Source: Actinomadura rubrisoli
GTDB lineage: Bacteria > Actinomycetota > Actinomycetes > Streptosporangiales > Streptosporangiaceae
Direction: 5' to 3'
DNA length: 40,896 nt
Assembly: GCF_004349215.1 (NCBI RefSeq)
Contig: NZ_SMKU01000042.1
Coordinates: 1 to 40,896 of the forward strand
The notes under the pieces: generated by a model
The model's input: only the letters and a program-made list of their open reading frames with translations
The model's database searches: none
What the model was told of the DNA's origin: nothing
Shown here: piece by piece, positions 8,494-15,616 of the stretch
How positions within the stretch are numbered: the first letter of the stretch is position 1
How the letters are laid out: each line of letters opens with the position of its first letter
Made by a program: the position numbers and the translations under genes

Positions 8494-9042
8494 ATGGAGT
8501 TCTTCTGCTACCACCGCGATCGGCCCGGCTCAGTAGCGCTGCGCTACGAACTGCTGGAAGAGCACTGGTCTTACATGGACCGATACGCAGCGGAGTTGAT
8601 CGCCCGAGGCCCGACCTTCGCCGGCGATGACGAGACGCCCACCGGCAGCGTGCACATCGTTGATCTGCCCGATCCCGTCGCCGCCCGCGCGTTCGCCTTC
8701 GACGAGCCCGGCTACCAGGCCGGCGCGTACCGGGACGTGCTGTTGCGCCGATGGCGCAACATGCTGGGACGCACCATGTGGGAGTTCCCCGGCGGCCGGA
8801 CCGGCGGCGACCGGTTCCTGGTGCTCGGCCTCGGCCCGGAGAAGGACACCGACCTCGCCGTCCCGCCCGATCAGGACGAGCTGATCGCCTACGGGCCGCT
8901 GCTGTCCGACGACGGCACCACCTGGCTGGGCACGGCGGCACTGGTCCGGGCGCCGGGTCCGGACGCGGCACGCGCCGTCCTGGCCCCGGACCAGTACGCC
9001 GGCATCGAGGTCCACGAGTGGGAATTCGGCGGACGCCGGTAA
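8494..9042 (+). CDS. YciI-like (YCII/dimeric alpha-beta barrel) protein
   Basis: A 182-residue protein. MEFFCYHRDRPG...LLEEHWSYMDRYAAELIARGPTF is the YCII-type ferredoxin-like fold (strand, then helix ending in an LxxGP motif), followed by GSVHIVDLPDPVAARAFAFDEPGYQAGAYRDVLLRRWRN. A second, similar half starts near residue 100 (FLVLGL...LIAYGPLLSDDG...GTAALVRAPGPDAARAVLA), giving two alpha-beta repeats in one chain. ATG 8494 is the only start consistent with the domain; a frame open back to 8383 encodes Ser/Ala-rich shadow sequence. The function is unknown; YCII proteins can be dehalogenase- or muconolactone-isomerase-like. It is divergent from the decayed LuxR gene. Confidence 0.7.
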   Translation: MEFFCYHRDRPGSVALRYELLEEHWSYMDRYAAELIARGPTFAGDDETPTGSVHIVDLPDPVAARAFAFDEPGYQAGAYRDVLLRRWRNMLGRTMWEFPGGRTGGDRFLVLGLGPEKDTDLAVPPDQDELIAYGPLLSDDGTTWLGTAALVRAPGPDAARAVLAPDQYAGIEVHEWEFGGRR

Positions 9043-9149
9043 CCCTGCCGCCGACTGTCCGAGGTGGAGCCGATCTGCTTGCTCCGCGACGAGGACCGTC
9101 GGAGCTGGCGCTTCGCCCCTGTCGTCCTGTATTGGAGGTGGCCAAGGGG

Positions 9150-9177
9150 CCCGGCGCGCCGGTGGAACCGCGCCGGG
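9150..9177. terminator. Candidate bidirectional terminator
   Basis: A 9-base inverted repeat (CCCGGCGCG at 9150-9158, complement at 9169-9177) with a 10-base loop lies between the convergent YciI-like and FMN-barrel genes. The position supports a terminator; there is no U-tract. Confidence 0.4.
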
Positions 9178-9206
9178 GACGCCGGTGGTGGGTGCGGGTC
9201 GTCGTT

Positions 9207-9629
9207 TTACATCTCCAAGACCTCCCCGCGGGTGCTGGTGGTATTGCTGAACTGCGCGGGTTGCGCTTGGGGTGCGGTGCCGTGGTCGGCGATCTGGGAC
9301 GAGGTGACGGTCAGCTCGTAGTGGGCCCAGATCATGGCGGCGTTGACCAGCCGACGAGCCGTGGCGTGGACGAGGTGGACGTCCGGCGGGGCGGTGGCGA
9401 TGAGCAGGACGGGGGCGCCGCGCTCCAGGTTGACCGCGGTGGGGCTCGTCGGCCAGAGGGCCACGCGCAGGTGCTGGTCGTCGATCACGCGGAGGTCCCC
9501 GTCGGCCGGCAGGCAGGCCCGGGGGCAGCCGTCGGCATCGGAGGTGATCATGGTGACGGGGCGCCGGCGTGCCTGGGCGCTCACGATCGCTTGGACGGGG
9601 GTGGGGAGGACGTCGGGAGAGGTTGTCAT
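9207..9629 (-). CDS. Pyridoxamine-5'-phosphate-oxidase-like FMN barrel protein
   Basis: A 140-residue protein resembling the flavin-binding split barrel: RRPVTMITSDADGCPRACLP (strand and phosphate-contact region), LRVALWPTSPTAVNLERGAPVLLIATAPP (strand pairs with the usual TxxNL helix) and ARRLVNAAMIWAHYELTV. The last 30 residues are polar and probably disordered. The family binds FMN or F420 and performs diverse redox chemistry; no specific substrate can be assigned. The assignment is by motif pattern only. A gene-poor gap lies upstream. Confidence 0.5.
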   Translation of the reverse strand: MTTSPDVLPTPVQAIVSAQARRRPVTMITSDADGCPRACLPADGDLRVIDDQHLRVALWPTSPTAVNLERGAPVLLIATAPPDVHLVHATARRLVNAAMIWAHYELTVTSSQIADHGTAPQAQPAQFSNTTSTRGEVLEM

Positions 9630-10132
9630 CGCAGGTCCGCCTTCCGTCGAGAGTCCGGCCTGCCGGAGGGTCTCTCCGGCCGCCCGATCACGGCATCGGT
9701 CCGGCTATCCGGACGCATCACGCTCGCAGTAGAACACATGTTCGATGCTAGCGGATGGGTCGGACACCCGCATCACCAAAGGCGATACGCCCGCGATGGG
9801 TGCTCGGTCGCGGACGGCTCACCACGCGCGACCATGACGCCGTGGTCGCCGACCTGGTGCAGCACGTTGTCCTCGGACCGGCGTAGCTGGGTGGATCTCC
9901 GTACATGGGAATGGCTGCCCGCGTCCACCCCAGGCGGCTGTTCGTTGCCTTGGGCGGCGCGGATGGCTCTCCTCGCGTCGCTTGTGGCCACGACGTCCGG
10001 ACCGGTCAGCGTGAAGGGGCGTCGGCCGCTCCTGGCGATGGCGCTCGGACCCGTGACCGGCGTCGCGCGCGCCCGCGACGTCCCGGCGGTGATCGCCCAC
10101 GCTCCTTAGCGGACATGCCAGGAATTCACGCG
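9630..10132. other. Gene-poor gap, possible gene remnant
   Basis: About 500 bases without a convincing gene. A reverse-strand frame at 9773-9991 has a short stretch, RRSEDNVLHQVGDHGVMVARGEPS, that looks like the start of a PqqD-like small protein, but nothing downstream of it supports the family. It may be a remnant or chance. Confidence 0.3.
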
Positions 10133-10630
10133 TCACAACGGGCGCACGTGCTCGATTGTGACGTGGTGCCGCTCGGTCAGTCGCTGGGCGATCAGCGAGC
10201 GGTGGCAGGCCGCGGAGTCGCGCTCGACACAGAGCAGCGCCGCGGTCCCGACGCTCGGCAGCGCCGACACGATCGGCGCGAGGTCGGCGCGGTCGAGGAC
10301 CTCGGTGGTGTAGCGGCGGGCGTACTCGGCGGCGAGCTCGCGGCGCGAGCGTTTGCCGACCCCTTGGCGGCCATCCTCGGCGTACTGGAGCTGCCGTAGC
10401 TCCGTGGTCGGGGCCAGCTCGCGGTGATGCTCGTAGACGATCTGTGCTTGGGCGAGGGCCGCCTGCAGCCGGAGCGAGTTCGCCCAGGCGTACTCGGGTC
10501 CGCGGACACCGCGGCGCTGGCGTACGTCCAGAAGGAGGCGAACGTCCGCGTACCGCAGTCGCCGCAGAAAGGACTCGCCGTCGAAGCCATAGACGCCGAT
10601 CGTCACCATTCTGAACACCGGATCACCCAC
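10133..10630 (-). CDS. DUF488 family protein
   Basis: A 165-residue protein with the DUF488 signatures: MVTIGVYGFDGESFLRRL, LLLDVRQRRGVRGPEYA, a YARRY helix and the C-terminal LLCVERDSAACHRSLIAQRL (ER...CHR motif). The family is widespread and its function is unproven; the conserved Cys-His-Arg cluster suggests a catalytic or nucleic-acid-linked role. The GTG at 10630 is preferred because GAGGAG lies 7 bases upstream; an internal ATG at 10609 would still keep the domain. It appears to be a single-gene unit. Confidence 0.75.
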   Translation of the reverse strand: MGDPVFRMVTIGVYGFDGESFLRRLRYADVRLLLDVRQRRGVRGPEYAWANSLRLQAALAQAQIVYEHHRELAPTTELRQLQYAEDGRQGVGKRSRRELAAEYARRYTTEVLDRADLAPIVSALPSVGTAALLCVERDSAACHRSLIAQRLTERHHVTIEHVRPL

Positions 10631-11116
10631 CTGCCTGCTCCTCGTGGCGGTTCGACCGGCGGTCCTGCCGGAGGCGGCGAGGTCGCATCAGCTCCATTTA
10701 GGTCCATCGGCTCGGTATCGTCACCTTTGACGTCGCTTCGATAAGCCTCCCGGCAAATCACGACACCCTGTGTCGTGTATTCCGGGAAGGTTCGCATGCG
10801 TGCCGACCGGGGTCCGCAGCGAGCGCCGAGGCTCTCCGAGGAGGACCTGGTGCAGCGCCGGCCCGGACCCCCTGACCGCACCGTTAGAGCCTGTTCACCG
10901 CAGCTCGACAAGGTCCATGCCACAGGCCCTGAAGCGCGGCCGTAGATGACGGGCCCGATCGTGCCGCATCTGTCAGGTCGTCGCGGCGCCGGGGCCGGGC
11001 GTGCCCAAGGCAGTGGTCGAGCTGCTTGGACAGATGACGGAGGCTGGCCCGGAGGGGATACCGCCCCCTCCGAATTGGTGGCTGCCGGAACTGCTCCCGT
11101 CAGCGGTCGGCGGGGG
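10631..11116. other. Gene-poor gap containing a long dyad
   Basis: About 490 bases between DUF488 and the carotenoid oxygenase stop. Open frames (for example 10603-10923 reverse) are low-complexity and overlap the DUF488 start. The only structured element I see is the dyad at 10748-10787, listed separately. Confidence 0.4.
10748..10787. promoter_or_regulatory. Composite inverted repeat, operator-like
   Basis: CACGACAC (10759-10766) and GTGTCGTG (10770-10777) form a perfect 8-base dyad around CCT. It is flanked by TCCCGG (10748-10753) and CCGGGA (10782-10787), which are also inverted repeats. The flanking segments are AT-rich. It lies about 120 bases upstream of the DUF488 start, so it could be that gene's operator or the end of a lost element. 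Confidence 0.4.
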
Positions 11117-12460
11117 TCAGTGTAGGTCGGAGTCGGGGATCCAGGAGCCGTGGATGCCGGCCGGGACGCGGCGGGGCAGTTGGATGGCGGCGCGTTCGTG
11201 TAGGTCGCCGGCGTCGAGGATGAGCATCTCGGAGGAGTTCGAGGCGAGGTCGCTGGTGATCGTCATCAGGTAGCCGTGGTCGTCGTCGGTGCCGCCTTCG
11301 GCGGGGACGAAGTAGGGCTCGCTGGGCAGCCGGTCCCGTCCGAGGTCGAAGAGGCGCCGCGTGCCGTCCTGGTGGTCGTATTTCACGACGGCCCAGCCGT
11401 CGAGGCCGCCGCCGGGGAAGGCCAGCGCGTAGGAGTGCCGGTTCGGCAGGCCGATGCGCCGGTTGTCGATGGTCGGGAACTCGGTGACCAGGTCGTCGGT
11501 CCGCTCCTCGGCCGCCTTGCCCGTGGCGGTGTCGAGCGTCCAGCGGTGCGAGGTCACGCCGGCGACGGGCACCGGGGCGTAGCCGGGGGCGCCGACCCAC
11601 CACTTCCAGCTGGTCTCCCAGGCGGCGCGGTCGTAGCGCGGACCGTCCAGGACGATACGGCCGGCGGCGTCCACGTGCGCGTTGGTGGTGTGCAGGAGCG
11701 CGGACGGCTCGACCTCGAACCACTGGACCCGCGGCGGCCCGGTGCGCGGCATGACGCCGAGCCGGGCGGGGTAGTCGTCGCTCCAGCGGTAGGGGATGCC
11801 GGACTGCTCGGCCGGGTTGAACACGACGGGGAAGTCGATGAAGAGCACGTGCTCGCCGGTGATCGCGAAGTCGTGCATCAGGGCGGGGCCTGCGCCCTCG
11901 ATGACGTCGTTCCGGACGATCTCCCCGGCGGGCGAGGCGACGTAGTAGACCAGATGCGGCGGGAACGGCGAGTAGCACAGGAAATGCAGGTCGCCGGTGA
12001 CCGGGTCCTCCTTGGTGTGCGCGGTCATCGCGGTCTTGAGGGTGCCGCCGAAGTCGAACGTCCCGATCGTGTCCAGCTCGGGGCTGAGCTCCCAGGGGAG
12101 GTTGACCTCCTGGAGGGCCAGCAGCCGCCCGCCGTACTCGATGATGTGGGTGGCGGCGGCGCTGGCGGCCAGGTCCAGCGACCCGTCGGGGCGGAACAGC
12201 GGAGCGTCGTCGTCGAAGGCGGTGGTGTGCACCCACCGGTTGCGGTACCACTCGGCGCGGCCGCCCCGGATCCGGACGCCGTGGATCATGCCGCTGCCGC
12301 GGAACCAGTGCGTCGGGGTGACGCCCGGCTTGGCGTTGTGGCCGTTGCGCAGGTAGCGGCCTTCGAGCTCGGGCGGGATCGTGCCGCGCACCGGCAGGTC
12401 GGTCGCCGAGATCTCGTCGACGGCGGGGGTGTAGTGGCCGCTGATGTAGGGCTTGGTCAT
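11117..12460 (-). CDS. Carotenoid oxygenase (RPE65/CCD family)
   Basis: A 447-residue protein matching the full seven-bladed propeller family. The four iron-binding histidines are visible: H148 (AHTKEDP), H196 (LMHDFAIT), H257 (LLHTTNAH) and H437 (GIHGSWIPD). The N-terminal LEGRYLRNGHNAKPG...HWFRGSGMIHGVRI motif is also typical. It would cleave a conjugated double bond of a carotenoid, apocarotenoid or stilbene-like substrate with O2 and Fe(II). The start overlaps the stop of the MFS gene (ATGA), so both are translated from one message. Regulation by the divergent TetR is likely. Confidence 0.9.
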   Translation of the reverse strand: MTKPYISGHYTPAVDEISATDLPVRGTIPPELEGRYLRNGHNAKPGVTPTHWFRGSGMIHGVRIRGGRAEWYRNRWVHTTAFDDDAPLFRPDGSLDLAASAAATHIIEYGGRLLALQEVNLPWELSPELDTIGTFDFGGTLKTAMTAHTKEDPVTGDLHFLCYSPFPPHLVYYVASPAGEIVRNDVIEGAGPALMHDFAITGEHVLFIDFPVVFNPAEQSGIPYRWSDDYPARLGVMPRTGPPRVQWFEVEPSALLHTTNAHVDAAGRIVLDGPRYDRAAWETSWKWWVGAPGYAPVPVAGVTSHRWTLDTATGKAAEERTDDLVTEFPTIDNRRIGLPNRHSYALAFPGGGLDGWAVVKYDHQDGTRRLFDLGRDRLPSEPYFVPAEGGTDDDHGYLMTITSDLASNSSEMLILDAGDLHERAAIQLPRRVPAGIHGSWIPDSDLH

Positions 12461-13899
12461 GGCTCTCGTGCCTCTTTCCGGACGAACAGGGACAGCAGCG
12501 CGGCGAGGGCCGCGATGGCGGCGGCGACGCGCAGGGCGGCGCCGTAGTCATGGGCGAGCGCGCCCGGTGACGCGTGCGTTCGCGGTGGCGCGGCGACGGC
12601 CGTGAGCAGGGCGAGGCCGAGCGCGCCTCCGATCTGGCGGGTGGTGTTGATCAGCCCGCCCGCCAGGCCCGCGTCGGCGGGCGGGACGCCGGCCGCCGAC
12701 AGGTTCGTCAGCAGGACGAACACGGCGCCGAGCCCGATGCCGATGGGCAGGGAGGGCAGGGCGAGGTCCAGGACGGCCGAGCCGCCGGACGGGGTGCGCG
12801 ACAGCCACAGCAGCCCGCCCGCGGCGAGGGCCAGGGACAGGGCGAGCGCCGTCCGGGAGCCGAGGCGGCGCGCGGCGCGCGGTGTGAGCCAGGAGGCGCC
12901 GGTCATCGCCAGGGCCAGCGGCAGTTGGGTCAGCCCCGCCTTCACGGGCGAGTATCCGAGGACCTTCTGCTGGTAGAGGGGCAGGAAGAAGAACAGCCCG
13001 ATCCAGACGCCGCCGACGAGGGTCATCAGGGCGTTGGCGGACGCGACGCCGCCCATCCGCAGCACGGCCGGCCGCACCAGGGGCGACTCCGCCCGGGTCT
13101 GCCAGAACGCGAACAGCGCGAGCAGGATGCCGCCGCCGAGGAGCGGGCCGAGGACGGTGGCCGCGGCCCAGCCGTCGCGGGCGGCGCCGGAGAGCCCGTA
13201 GGTCGCCAGCGCCAGCCCGGCGGTGACCGCGACCGCGCCGGGCAGGTCGATCCGTCCGCCCGCCGGGGTGTCCGGCGGGACGAGCCACAGCGCGCAGGCC
13301 AGGACGCCCAGCGCGATCGGGATCCCGGCCAGGAACACCCACCGCCAGCCGGCGGCCTCGGTGAGCAGCCCGCCGAACAGCACGCCCGCCGCGCCGCCGG
13401 TACCCGACACCGCTCCCCACACCGCCATGGCGCGGGCGCGGCCCGCCCCCGGCGGGAACAGCGCCAGCACCAGGCCGAGGGCGGTGGGCGCGAGCAGTCC
13501 CGCGCCCACGCCCTGCACCACGCGAGCGGCCAGCAGCACCGCCGGCCCGCCCGCCAGTCCCGCGACCGCCGAGCCCGCGATGAACACGGCGGTCCCGACC
13601 AGGAAGATCGTGCGCCGTCCCAGGAGGTCGCCGAGCCGGCCTCCGGGCAGCAGCAGCGCACCGAACGCCAGCACGTAGGCGTTGACCGTCCAGGACAGCC
13701 CGACCGTGGACAGCCCGAGTCCCGTCCCGAGGGCGGGCAGCGCGACGTTCACGATCGACGTGGTGAGGACGACCAGGAACTGGGCCGTCGCGAGAACGGC
13801 CAGGGCGGGCCCGAGCCGGCGCGCGGAGCCGGGGCGGGTCTTCGCGGGTGCTGGGCCGCCCGGGCCGTGGCCGACCGGTGACGCCGGCGGGCTGGTCAT
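12457..13899 (-). CDS. MFS drug/metabolite exporter, DHA2 (14-TM) type
   Basis: A 480-residue membrane protein with the DHA2/EmrB signatures: TTSIVNVALPALGTGLG in TM1, GGRLGDLLGRR in the first cytoplasmic loop (motif A), RVVQGVGAGLLAPTALGLV in TM4 and GAVSGTGGAAGVLFGGLL (motif C) in TM5. About fourteen hydrophobic segments span the chain. It would export a small hydrophobic compound by proton antiport. The ATG overlaps the stop of a 19-codon leader ORF, and its own stop overlaps the carotenoid oxygenase start, giving a tightly coupled three-ORF message. With a divergent TetR this is a classical efflux unit, possibly acting on the apocarotenoid or inducer. Confidence 0.88.
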   Translation of the reverse strand: MTSPPASPVGHGPGGPAPAKTRPGSARRLGPALAVLATAQFLVVLTTSIVNVALPALGTGLGLSTVGLSWTVNAYVLAFGALLLPGGRLGDLLGRRTIFLVGTAVFIAGSAVAGLAGGPAVLLAARVVQGVGAGLLAPTALGLVLALFPPGAGRARAMAVWGAVSGTGGAAGVLFGGLLTEAAGWRWVFLAGIPIALGVLACALWLVPPDTPAGGRIDLPGAVAVTAGLALATYGLSGAARDGWAAATVLGPLLGGGILLALFAFWQTRAESPLVRPAVLRMGGVASANALMTLVGGVWIGLFFFLPLYQQKVLGYSPVKAGLTQLPLALAMTGASWLTPRAARRLGSRTALALSLALAAGGLLWLSRTPSGGSAVLDLALPSLPIGIGLGAVFVLLTNLSAAGVPPADAGLAGGLINTTRQIGGALGLALLTAVAAPPRTHASPGALAHDYGAALRVAAAIAALAALLSLFVRKEAREP

Positions 13900-13955
13900 G
13901 CCGGCCGGGGGTTCTCGTGGACGCCGTGCTGCTCGGCGGCGGTGCGGTTGACCAT
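13896..13955 (-). CDS. 19-residue leader ORF upstream of the MFS gene
   Basis: ATG at 13955 encodes MVNRTAAEQHGVHENPRPA and ends in a TGA that overlaps the MFS start codon (ATGA). A near-ideal ribosome site (GAGGAG, 7 bases before ATG) precedes it, while the MFS start itself has none nearby. The MFS gene therefore probably depends on translation of this leader. The peptide has no recognisable domain; it may only serve coupling, or act as an attenuation-type sensor. Confidence 0.5.
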   Translation of the reverse strand: MVNRTAAEQHGVHENPRPA

Positions 13956-13999
13956 GATCTGGCTCCTCAGCGGTGGCGGTCGGGCCCGAATCCAGCTAA

Positions 14000-14038
14000 C
14001 CTCGGTTTGCGTTGGAACGCAACGGTCTCGTTCCGAGG
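14000..14038. promoter_or_regulatory. Nested palindromic operator for the TetR regulator
   Basis: Three interleaved perfect dyads lie between the divergent MFS/leader and TetR genes: TTGCGTT-GG-AACGCAA (14007-14022), GGAACG/CGTTCC (14014-14019 and 14029-14034) and the outer CCTCGG/CCGAGG (14000-14005 and 14033-14038). The location 14 bases upstream of the TetR start and 45 bases upstream of the leader ATG fits repression of both genes by a TetR dimer pair. Confidence 0.6.
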
Positions 14039-14051
14039 ATGGGAGAAGGGC

Positions 14052-14681
14052 ATGGCGGTCCGGGACGACAGCCGCGACGGAAGATCCGGAGGAAGCCCCA
14101 GGGGCGCCGCCGTTCTCCGGCCCGAGCTGACGGAGTCGATCGTGGCCGCCGTCGTCGAGCAGCTGGCGAGCCGCGGCTACCGGGGGCTCACCATGGACGC
14201 GGTCGCCCGTGGCGCGGGTATCGGCAAGGCGGCGATCTACCGTCGCTGGCCGTCCAAGGAGGCCATGGTCATCGACGTCATCTCACGGTTCGCCGTCGAC
14301 GCGCTGCCGATGCCCGACACCGGCAGCCTGGCGGGTGACATGAAGGCGTTCCTGTCCGACGCGTGGGACGCGCTGACCCGTCCCGAGGTGGCGGCGATAG
14401 CGCGCAACCTGATCGGCGAGATGGCCTACACGCCGGAGCTCGCCGTCATGCTGCGGACGAGGGTCTCCGAGCCGCGCCGGCGCAATGCCACGGCGCTGCT
14501 CCAGCGCGCGATCGAGCGGGGCGACCTTCCCCCCGCCGTGGACATCGACCTGGCGCTGGACGTCATGGCCGGGCCCCTCGCGCTGCGCACCTTGATCATC
14601 GGCACGCCGGTGGGCCCGGACTACCTCGACCGGCTGACGGCGATGACCCTGGCGGCGCTCGGCGCTCACGGGCGGCACTGA
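14052..14681 (+). CDS. TetR/AcrR family transcriptional regulator
   Basis: A 209-residue protein. The N-terminal HTH is clear: LTESIVAAVVEQLASRGYRGLTMDAVARGAGIGKAAIYRRWPSKEAMVIDVI (about 22-75), with the TetR-typical GKAAIYRRWPSKE recognition region. The C-terminal ligand domain (about 80-205) contains the conserved IAREL-like helix (AIARNLIGEMAYTPEL) and ERGDLPPAVDIDLALDVMAGPLALR. ATG 14052 has GGGAGAAGGG just upstream; frames open further upstream read into the operator. It most likely represses the divergent leader-MFS-carotenoid oxygenase operon and itself, and releases on binding the exported ligand. Confidence 0.88.
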   Translation: MAVRDDSRDGRSGGSPRGAAVLRPELTESIVAAVVEQLASRGYRGLTMDAVARGAGIGKAAIYRRWPSKEAMVIDVISRFAVDALPMPDTGSLAGDMKAFLSDAWDALTRPEVAAIARNLIGEMAYTPELAVMLRTRVSEPRRRNATALLQRAIERGDLPPAVDIDLALDVMAGPLALRTLIIGTPVGPDYLDRLTAMTLAALGAHGRH

Positions 14682-14697
14682 CGAGCCCGCGGACGGA

Positions 14698-14717
14698 GCC
14701 GGGCCGAGGCGCCCGGC
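14698..14717. terminator. Candidate terminator between TetR and LuxR genes
   Basis: GCCGGGC (14698-14704) and GCCCGGC (14711-14717) form a 7-base stem with a 6-base loop between two convergent genes. It is short but well placed. Confidence 0.35.
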
Positions 14718-14746
14718 GAGAAGCGCGTCGTCCACTTCGCGGCGCA

Positions 14747-15358
14747 TCAGATGTAGCCCTCCCGGATGGCGTAGGCGACCGCGTGGGCCCGGTTGCGCAG
14801 TTGCATGCGGGTCATCAGGCCGTGCAGCACGTTCTTGACGGTCCGCTCCGAGTAGGCGAGCTTCCTGGCGATCTCGGAGGTGTCCAGCCCCTCCGCGATG
14901 AGGCGGAGCACCTCGCGTTCCCGTTCGACCAGCCCGGCGGCGGCGAGGCCCTGACCGGTCACGCCGCGCTGGATGCGGCCGACATGCTTCAGCAGGCGCG
15001 CCTGCAGATCCGGGGGCAGGCTGCCGTCGCCGCCGGCCGCCGCGACGATGGCGCGGGCGATGCCATCGGGCCCGGCCTCGCGCCGCCAGAGCACCGCCAC
15101 CACGCCGCACTCCACGGCCTCCAGCAGGTGCGCCTCCTTGAGGTCGCCGACGATCAGGACCGAGCGGGCGCCGATCGACCGCGAGAACCGCCGCAGCACC
15201 CTCTTGACCTGCTCGTCGACGGCCTCGGCGACGACCACGGTGACCACGGCGTCGGCCTCCTCCACCAGGCTCACCTCGGGACGGTGGCGCAGTCCGCCGA
15301 CGACCCCCGCGTACGAGATGGGGTCGGGCGCGTGCACCGCGACGGCGATCGTCTCCAT
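14747..15358 (-). CDS. Atypical NarL/LuxR-type regulator flanking the lasso cluster
   Basis: A 203-residue protein. The N-terminal ~110 residues have the alternating strand/helix pattern of a receiver (TIAVAVHAPDPISYAGVVGGLRHRPEV...SVLIVGDLKEAHLLEAVECGVVAVLWR), but the acidic pair is reduced to APDP and no Asp stands at the phosphorylation site (AVVTVVVAEAV). The C-terminal HTH is canonical: LVEREREVLRLIAEGLDTSEIARKLAYSERTVKNVLHGLMTRMQLRNRAHAVAYAIREGYI. ATG 15358 is chosen (AGGGA upstream). It is thus a phosphorylation-independent response regulator, same strand as and 258 bases beyond the lasso ABC permease, and may control the cluster. Confidence 0.8.
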   Translation of the reverse strand: METIAVAVHAPDPISYAGVVGGLRHRPEVSLVEEADAVVTVVVAEAVDEQVKRVLRRFSRSIGARSVLIVGDLKEAHLLEAVECGVVAVLWRREAGPDGIARAIVAAAGGDGSLPPDLQARLLKHVGRIQRGVTGQGLAAAGLVEREREVLRLIAEGLDTSEIARKLAYSERTVKNVLHGLMTRMQLRNRAHAVAYAIREGYI

Positions 15359-15511
15359 CACGTCACGTCCCTGCGCCAGGCCGGCCGCGCCGGCGCGCAG
15401 ACCCTGGTGTCCCCCTTCGCGCCAAGCGCGAGGGCCCCCGAGAACACACATCTTGTCATGCCGATAAGCTTCGCTAAAACCGCCGCCCGCGACAGTGCCG
15501 CACGCTACCCA

Positions 15512-15541
15512 ATCGCCGGTACAGCCTCCTGTACCGGCGAT
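15512..15541. terminator. Strong hairpin after the lasso operon
   Basis: A perfect 13-base inverted repeat (ATCGCCGGTACAG and its complement) with the tight loop CCTC lies 76 bases beyond the ABC permease stop and upstream of the LuxR gene at 14747. It is the probable end of the lasso transcript; as a near-perfect dyad it could also be an operator for the LuxR gene. Confidence 0.6.
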
Positions 15542-15616
15542 AATCGCGCCTGCTCAGCGCCACTCAGAGGGGACGGTCCCCCCGAGAGATCCCGCTGGAG
15601 ATCCCACTCCGCTAAG

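Noticed and set aside
9773..9991. Possible PqqD-like small protein
   Set aside because: Only a short N-terminal resemblance; the rest does not fit the family and it is not near a RiPP cluster gene, so I kept it as a possible remnant only.
10603..10923. 106-codon reverse ORF upstream of DUF488
   Set aside because: It overlaps the DUF488 start region and contains the 10748-10787 dyad; no domain and atypical composition.
13848..14051. N-terminal extension of the TetR gene
   Set aside because: The extension would cover the operator and the leader ORF; the ribosome site and HTH position support ATG 14052.
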